NCBI GenBank assembly: GCA_025201375.1
Contig: JAIWZP010000030.1
Span: forward strand, 62,001 to 126,000
Length of the DNA: 64,000 bases
Origin: Gongronella butleri
Taxonomy: Eukaryota; Mucoromycota; Mucoromycetes; Mucorales; Cunninghamellaceae
Direction of reading: 5' to 3'
Shown here: positions 58,599 to 64,000 of the stretch, piece after piece
Layout of the letters: every line of letters begins with the position of its first letter
How positions within the stretch are numbered: position 1 is the stretch's first letter
Program-made: the position numbers and the translations under genes
The notes under the pieces: model-generated
What the model was told of the DNA's origin: nothing
The model's database searches: none
Seen by the model: the letters and a program-made list of their open reading frames with translations, nothing else

Positions 58599-59808
58599 AT
58601 GAAAGTCAAATTACATTCATGCCGCGAGCGTGGCCAGTTTGACGTATACCAAGTGCATCGCTCCCCTTTTACCAGCTCATACACGCAGGCATGCCATTTA
58701 TTGCAGTTGATCAAGCGCAACAATGGCAAAAGGCTCTCGCCAGGCTGCATAGGTAAGTTTCACGCGCCATTGGGCCCCCCTCCAAAAAAAAAAAAAACGA
58801 CGTGTCTTATTTTTTGTCCTTTTAATAGCCCATCTTGGCAAATACGTCACTGCCGCCTGGGAAGAGCGACCCGACGACGCCAAAGCTCATGATACCATTG
58901 CCTTTCTCCAACACCTGCTCGATACAACGGGTATTCAAGGCACAACATCCATTGATCAAGCCGTGCATCAGTTTTGCCAACAATCCGCTGCCTTCCCCGT
59001 GGCCTGCCCCTCGATGACGCTTCTCATTGCCATGCATTACATCGACCGATTGAAAAAGGTAAAAAAAAAATGCAAAAAACCGGCGCGTTTATGCGCCGCG
59101 CGCCGTAAAAGGTTTTACCGACGTGCATTGGCCAGAAAAAAAAAATCACCCGTTTGAATCTAGCTCTCTTACGTTTTCTTTATTTTTCTTTTATTGCAGA
59201 AATACCAGGCCACGCAAGGCACACCAGGATGCAGCCGTCGGCTCATTTTGGTCGCATACATATTGGCGACAAAATACATCCATGCAAATTTGTCATTGAT
59301 TGTCCGCTCTTCATCGGCGCCGGCGGCCTCATTGCCGCGCGTCCATGCACCGCGTGCCAAGACAAGCATTTCCTCACCTGCACCAGAAGCTTCCATGGTG
59401 GCCAAGACACCAGGGAATGCGCATGATGGCAAAGAAAGCCTTGCATCCCCACCCGTGTCGCCCCGTCAACACGAATTGACCGACCCCCTTCAATATCACT
59501 TTTTCAAGGCCAAAAAGCAACAAGATACCACCGTACCGCTGCCCGTGTCGCCCCCGGCATCCACGTCCCCCGCGCAATTCACAAAATCCACGTCATCATC
59601 GCCCGACGCGTCATCCTCATCATCTTCCGCATCATCCTCGTCCACATCCGCGGCCCCACCATCCACCAGCCTCGACCTCGCCGCGCTCTGCTCTCACTTT
59701 AATTATCGCGTCTGGCGCATGGAGTCGGAATTCGTCCAATTCCTCGACTCAAACCTGCATGTCTCACAGCCGCATCTGTTGCTCAATTGGGCCGATACCT
59801 TTGTTTAA
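58599..59808 (+). CDS. Second Pho85-type cyclin (Clg1/Pcl-like), 330 aa, 3 exons
   Basis: Exons: 58599-58752, 58829-59058 and 59200-59808. The cyclin box starts near residue 88 (TSIDQAVHQFCQQSAAFPVACPSM), continues with TLLIAMHYIDRLKKKY across the exon 2/3 junction and SRRLILVAYILATKYIHAN. Then a Ser/Pro-rich insertion (about residues 165-275) separates it from a C-terminal cyclin helix (FNYRVWRMESEFVQFLDSNL). Long insertions inside the box occur in Clg1-like PCLs. It is a second PCL gene only 4.3 kb from the one at 53520. The start was chosen because its exon ends in the phase that joins HLGKYV; another ATG in the exon gives the wrong frame. Confidence 0.85.
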
Positions 59809-60271
59809 TTGTTTATCCTCAATTAAAATACGCATCTTTTTCTTTCTTTCCCTCCAACGCGCTCCCGTTGACCACGGCTCCGTCGGCCCGAAACCCACGA
59901 TTTTCCCCTCTCATCCCCTTTTTTTTTTTTCCTCCTTATTTTCGACCTCTCATGCTTTCATCCGGTCCTTGGTTTTGCCTTGAGGATCATCACCAAACGT
60001 TTTCTTCCCCTCTTTGCATTTATCACCAATGAAAAAATGAACAGAGTTTCCATGATTGAGGAAAAAAAGGCACGACAAACGGCCATTTGACAGGTTTCGC
60101 CTGTCAATTGAATGGAAAAAGGCAAGTGTGCCTTTGTTTCTAGGTTACGCAGGATCGCAGCGCCCAGATAAGCCACTCCGCCACCCGCGCACTCATAAAA
60201 AAAAAAAAAGGTCCTTTTTTTTTTTTTGGCTTCATCCTTTTCATTTTTCTTTCCTTTTCACCTTTTGCGCC
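59809..60271. other. Intergenic between the cyclin and SRP40-like gene
   Basis: It has pyrimidine runs. Near 60160-60196 on the minus strand lies a tRNA D-arm-like sequence (GTGGCGGAGTGG) without a matching B box. It also holds a 6-bp stem, 5-base loop hairpin near 60090 (GACAGG...CCTGTC). No gene is assigned. Confidence 0.4.
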
Positions 60272-61926
60272 ATGTCTAACCAGGAGCTTGACAGCCTCGT
60301 CTACAAATACCTCAAGGAAAGTGGCCGCTCGGCGGCGGCCAACGCGCTCAAGAAGAACGCCAAGGTAAAAAAATAAAAAAACGCTTGCTTTCAAGCCAAA
60401 AAGGAGTTTGACGTCTGATCCCGCCTTTCTTTTTGCACTTTTAGATCGACGAGTCTGCGTCTTCGTCGTTGACCGACTTGTTTGCCAAGTTCCAAAAGTA
60501 AGTGGCTAGTCAGAAAAAGCGGAAAAAGGGACATTGGATGACTCATTTTCGCTTTTTTTAATAATAGGGAGCAAGGTGGTGATGATGACAGCGACTCGTC
60601 GTCGTCCAGCGACGAGGAGATGGAGGAGGCGGCGGCGTCGTCGTCGTCTTCGTCGGATTCATCGTCGTCGGATGACTCTTCGTCGGATGATTCGTCGTCG
60701 GATGACGAAGAAGAGGCTGCCAAGCCTGCCGAGGAGGAAAAGAAGGCCGACAGCGACTCGAGCAGCAGCGACTCGGACAGCTCGAGCGACTCGGACAGCA
60801 GCAGCGACGAGGAGGAGGCCGAGGCCATGGATGTTGATGCGAAAAAGGCGGGATCCGACGATTCCAGCAGCGATTCATCTTCGGACAGCGATTCGTCGTC
60901 GGACAGCGAGTCGGACAGCAGCTCGAGCGATGACGACGAAGAGAAGGCGAAGCCCAAGGCCATGGAGGTCGATGCGGCCGAGGAAGCCAAGCAAGACAGC
61001 GATTCTTCCTCGTCTGACAGCGATTCGTCCTCGGACAGCGATTCGTCGTCGTCGGATAGCGACAGCGATGACGAAGAGGAGGCCAAGGAAGAACCCAAGC
61101 AAGAACAGGCCAAGGAAGAGTCCTCGGACAGCGATTCGTCCTCCTCGGATAGCGATTCGTCGTCGTCGTCCGATAGCGACGATGAAGAGGAAACCAAGGA
61201 AGAGCCCAAGGCCGACACCGAGACCAAGGATGACAGCAGCGATGATTCCAGCAGCAGCAGCGATGACTCGTCCAGCGACGATGACTCGAGCAGCGACGAT
61301 TCCAGCAGCGATGACGAAGAAAAGGAAGAAAAGGAGGAAACCAAGCAAGATTCCTCCTCGTCCGACGACGACAGCAGCAGCAGCAGCGACGATTCATCTT
61401 CGGAAGACGAGGCTCCCAAGGCCGAAAAGCGCAAGGTCGAGGAAGAAGCCCCTGTGAATGCTAAAAAGCCCAAGAGAAGGTAATTTTTTTGGCTCCTTTT
61501 TTGCCATTGCCATCCTCCCTTCTCCCCAGTTCCCCCCACACAATCTACCACCAACCTGTATATTCGACACATCATCTAGAAAGAAAGAAAAAAAGCCATT
61601 GCCCCCCGACAATAAAACCAAACGACCCACCTTTTTCTTTTTTTTTTCTTCTTTTTTTCTCTCTTTTTTTTCTTTGTAGCCACCAGCCCGGCACGCCCTT
61701 CCAACGCGTGCGCCCTGAAGAAGTTGAGTTTGCCGACGACCGGTTACGCGACAACACGTATGTGAGCAAGGGTGGCTCTGACGAAGCCTCGTACGGATGG
61801 AAAGCGCACGTCGACCTGATCAAGACGCGTGGCGACAAGTTCCGCGCCGAAAAGAACAAAAAGAAGCGTGGCTCGTACCGTGGCGGCAAGATCAGCTTTG
61901 CGAGCCACAGCATCAAGTTCGATTAG
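60272..61926 (+). CDS. SRP40/Nopp140-like nucleolar phosphoprotein, 434 aa, 4 exons
   Basis: Exons: 60272-60364, 60445-60497, 60568-61479 and 61680-61926. The first 33 residues form a LisH-like helix pair (LDSLVYKYLKESGRSAAANAL). The central 300 residues are almost only Ser, Asp and Glu blocks separated by short basic stretches, as in Nopp140/NOLC1 and yeast Srp40; these are CK2 target regions. The last 80 residues are the conserved SRP40_C domain (TPFQRVRPEEVEFADDRLRDN, then WKAHVDLIKTRGDKFRAEKNK). The family acts in nucleolar snoRNP and ribosome assembly. The repeats make exon 3 open in all frames on both strands, so only this frame is real. Confidence 0.95.
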
Positions 61927-62363
61927 ATGCTTTCAATTCCACGCTTTTTGAATTTTTTTGTTGTTTCTCGTCTTTTCTTTTTTTTTTCATCATCAATCTC
62001 GCTTTGCATCCAATTCATTCCCCCCCCCCTTTAAAAGTGCGCGCTGCCCCTCTTAGAAAGCATTTGCAAAAATAAAATTCGGTTTCGTGCAACATTCAAA
62101 CACATGGCTTCTTGGATCACCCCACCTTTGAGCCGCATGACGTCCATTTGAAGGTCAGCACGGGGCGCCCTTTTTTACGCATCTCTTTTTTGTCTCTTTT
62201 TTTTTTCCTCCCCTTTTTTTTTTCCACACAATTTATCACTAAAGTCGTTTTACGCTCTTTTTTTTTTATCTTTTGTTTTTTTTTTGTCGCCTTTTCCCTG
62301 TTTTTGCGTTGTTTTATCTCTCTTTTTGTCTGACCTTGGCCCCGTAAAAAAGTAATTGAAGCT
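61927..62363. other. Intergenic between SRP40-like and CCCH genes
   Basis: It is T-rich and pyrimidine-rich with a C run at 62022-62031 and T runs at 62200-62223 and 62261-62286. No coding frame is supported. Confidence 0.4.
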
Positions 62364-63764
62364 ATGAACGACTACTCCTCCTTTTATGTGGATTCCCACA
62401 CTGCTACTGCAAGCCTTCATCAGCTGTCCAAAAGCTCGCCGTCCAGAATTCCTCCGTTTTTGTACAAAAGGGCGTCCCTGAGGCAAGACCAGCTACCATT
62501 GTCGCCTCCGACCAATCATTCGAGCAGCAACACGTCCAAGCGTAAAAGCAATGGAGCCAAGGACGGCGTGCAAAAAGGAAAAAAAAAAAGGGGGGGGGGA
62601 GAGCGTGTAGTGTGTGTGCTGCCTGTGCGTGTGCCAAGTGTGGGAATCGGTCCAACCCTCTCCTCCTTTTCTTCTTTTTTTTTTTTACATGATTTTTTTG
62701 GGCAAGTAGCACCTTCTCTTGGTCATGTCCCTTGCAAATTCTTTAAACAAGGTACATGCACTGCGGGTGCCAATTGCACGTTTTCGCACAATTTGGACTT
62801 GTACTCTGAAACGGCCGTGTGCCGTTATTATCTAAAGGGCAATTGCAAATTTGGCAACAAGTGCGCCTTGCTCCACTCCATGGCGCCATCGGTGCGGTCC
62901 AATGGCATGGCCAAGCCTCGTGTTCACTATCATCATCAGCAGCAACAACAGCAACAACATGCACGATCGCCCTTTTACGCGTCATCATTGGAACCTGGGG
63001 CGACGGCTGCTCCCCCTTCTGGAGCTTCTCCTGGTCCATCACCTGGTTCCGCAGCCGCCTTTGTGCGACCCTTATCAATTCATGGAGCGCAAGCGGCCGG
63101 AAGCCCATTTTTCAACAAACTCAGCCCGTCGTCGTCCCTGGACGATGCCGTCGACTATGAAGTGAATGATGCTTTGCTTCCATCGTCGCTCAATGATCTG
63201 TTGACGCCGTCGGAATTACAGTTACGCAGAGCACGGGAACATCACGATCGCATGACCGACGAATTGTATGCAACGAGTCCTTCTTCGTCGCACCAAATCA
63301 CCATGCAGCCCATGTCGCCCTCGAATCGTTTCAACATCAATGCAACTGCCGCCGCCAACACATGGACCGCACCAGCACCCATTGCCATGCCGTCGTCGTC
63401 GTCGGCATCCATGTTGCCCGCATCGCCGCCCGTGTCGTCGTGGCCATGGTTCTTTGATGATGATCCATTGCCCTATCAGGCACGTCATACCTCCACATCA
63501 TCCCTGTTGCCGGGTAGTGTCAATAGCAATCTGGGTCAGCTGCCCCCCATCCACAAATCACCGTCGCCACCCAACAACAATGCTGCATCCGCCGCGGAAA
63601 CAACCACAACACCTTCATCAGACACAGAACCCTTTGACTTTGCCGATGACGACGTGCAATTCTTCATGGAAGAGGTCAATGCAGACCGAACATCGCCACA
63701 AAAGTCGCCAATCACCACCTTTGTCTTCCCCTCCCTTTCCAAAAAGCCCCACCCCTTTGTATAG
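62364..63764 (+). CDS. Tandem CCCH zinc-finger RNA-binding protein, 410 aa, 2 exons
   Basis: Exons: 62364-62541 and 62710-63764. The frame is open across the intron, but the segment between has no protein-like composition, and the GTAAAAG donor joins an AG acceptor in phase. Two CX7CX5CX3H fingers follow: Cys68, Cys76, Cys82, His86 and Cys97, Cys105, Cys111, His115. Such paired fingers bind AU-rich or other single-stranded RNA (Lee1/Cps3-like fungal proteins). A polyglutamine/His tract lies near residue 138, and the rest is Ser/Pro-rich. The C-terminus has a short acidic helix (FDFADDDVQFFMEEV), which could be an effector motif. Target RNAs are unknown. Confidence 0.9.
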   Translation: MNDYSSFYVDSHTATASLHQLSKSSPSRIPPFLYKRASLRQDQLPLSPPTNHSSSNTSKRKSNGAKDGVQKGKKKRGGGERVVCVLPVRVPSVGIGPTLSSFSSFFFLHDFFGQVAPSLGHVPCKFFKQGTCTAGANCTFSHNLDLYSETAVCRYYLKGNCKFGNKCALLHSMAPSVRSNGMAKPRVHYHHQQQQQQQHARSPFYASSLEPGATAAPPSGASPGPSPGSAAAFVRPLSIHGAQAAGSPFFNKLSPSSSLDDAVDYEVNDALLPSSLNDLLTPSELQLRRAREHHDRMTDELYATSPSSSHQITMQPMSPSNRFNINATAAANTWTAPAPIAMPSSSSASMLPASPPVSSWPWFFDDDPLPYQARHTSTSSLLPGSVNSNLGQLPPIHKSPSPPNNNAASAAETTTTPSSDTEPFDFADDDVQFFMEEVNADRTSPQKSPITTFVFPSLSKKPHPFV

Positions 63765-64000
63765 AATGCCCACCCCCCACTCCTCTCTTTTTTTTTTTCT
63801 TCTTTTTCTTCGTTTTCTCTCTTTTTACCCCTTCACGTTCAACAGGCCACGGTTGGCCCGTCCACTGTATTTTATAGTACACCTATACATATAGCCCTTT
63901 TTGTTCCATAGTTCTATTTTAAATAAAAAAAAGTCTTTTGCTCAACGTCCAATGAGAAATCCACGCAATTTGCCCATAATGAGTGCCTAGCACGACGTCA
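63765..64000. other. Right-end 3' region
   Basis: It contains the 3' end of the CCCH gene (a T/C-rich stretch, then an AATAAA at 63920) and at 63982-63995 the 14-mer also found at 22500-22513. No gene is visible before the window ends. Confidence 0.45.

Noticed and set aside
60090..60200. A complete tRNA gene
   Set aside because: Only a D-arm-like A box is present; no T-arm B box and no closing acceptor stem were found.
60558..61575. Long open frames on both strands over the SRP40-like exon 3 (279-394 codons)
   Set aside because: They are shadows of the Ser/Asp/Glu repeat codons; only the plus frame joins to a LisH start and an SRP40_C end by consistent splicing.
1..64000. A CRISPR array, phage region, rRNA operon or biosynthetic gene cluster
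   Set aside because: No regular repeat-spacer structure, phage gene, rRNA sequence or cluster of biosynthetic enzymes was seen; gene order is ordinary eukaryotic.

Overview
The window is nuclear DNA of a filamentous fungus, most likely an early-diverging one (Mucoromycota, probably Mucorales-like). The evidence is compact genes with many short introns (about 50-200 bases, mostly GTAAGN/GTAAAA...YAG), a CotH-family secreted protein, a velvet regulator, ERG3 of the ergosterol pathway, two Pho85-type cyclins and an Mga2/Spt23-type TIG factor. Exons are moderately GC-rich. Introns and intergenic DNA carry very long T or A runs, several over 30 bases. I saw no prophage, CRISPR array, rRNA gene or convincing complete tRNA. 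Exon models were built by hand: every junction was placed on a GT-AG (once GC-AG) pair and each multi-exon total is divisible by three.

Layout. 1-275: start of a minus-strand gene leaving the window. 572-2655 (-): a zinc-finger (4CXXC_R1-like) plus DDT/WHIM chromatin protein, which looks like two genes unless one intron is recognised. 2957-5420 (+): GH36 alpha-galactosidase. 6107-7993 (-): alanine aminotransferase. 7994-11662: gene-free and rich in TACAGTA/TATCATA dyads. 11663-13213 (-): low-complexity coiled-coil protein. 13855-14751 (+): scavenger decapping enzyme DcpS. 15159-16395 (+): C-5 sterol desaturase. 17082-21708 (+): MMS19, 21 exons. 23092-23958 (+): small secreted unknown. 24692-26072 (-): 2-oxoglutarate/Fe(II) dioxygenase. 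27011-27940 (-): putative RRM-like protein. 27941-30681: gene-free.

30682-32623 (-): velvet factor. 33262-34455 (+): YjbQ/UPF0047 protein. 35152-35703 (-): small fungal protein. 35704-38276: gene-free, containing a decayed tandem repeat. 38277-40256 (-): CotH-like secreted protein. 40836-41826 (-): AGTRAP-like membrane protein. 42535-46685 (+): PH plus leucine-rich-repeat protein. 47025-48590 (-): Cuz1/ZFAND1. 48895-49330 (-): mitochondrial ribosomal protein bL28m. 49722-51896 (-): F-box protein. 53520-54305 (+): Pho80-like cyclin. 55099-57992 (+): Mga2/Spt23-like factor without ankyrin or membrane part. 58599-59808 (+): second Pho85-type cyclin. 60272-61926 (+): SRP40/Nopp140-like. 62364-63764 (+): CCCH zinc-finger protein.

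The genes do not form one pathway. Most are core housekeeping functions: Fe-S delivery (MMS19), mRNA cap turnover, sterol synthesis, transamination, mitochondrial translation, proteotoxic stress and nucleolar assembly. A few are regulatory or surface functions (velvet, cyclins, TIG factor, CotH). No new multi-gene system could be supported. The strongest unexplained signals are the palindromic motif cluster at 9.5-11.6 kb, the tandem repeat at 36.9-38.0 kb, the hidden zinc-finger/DDT fusion, and splice sites sitting directly on A homopolymers.
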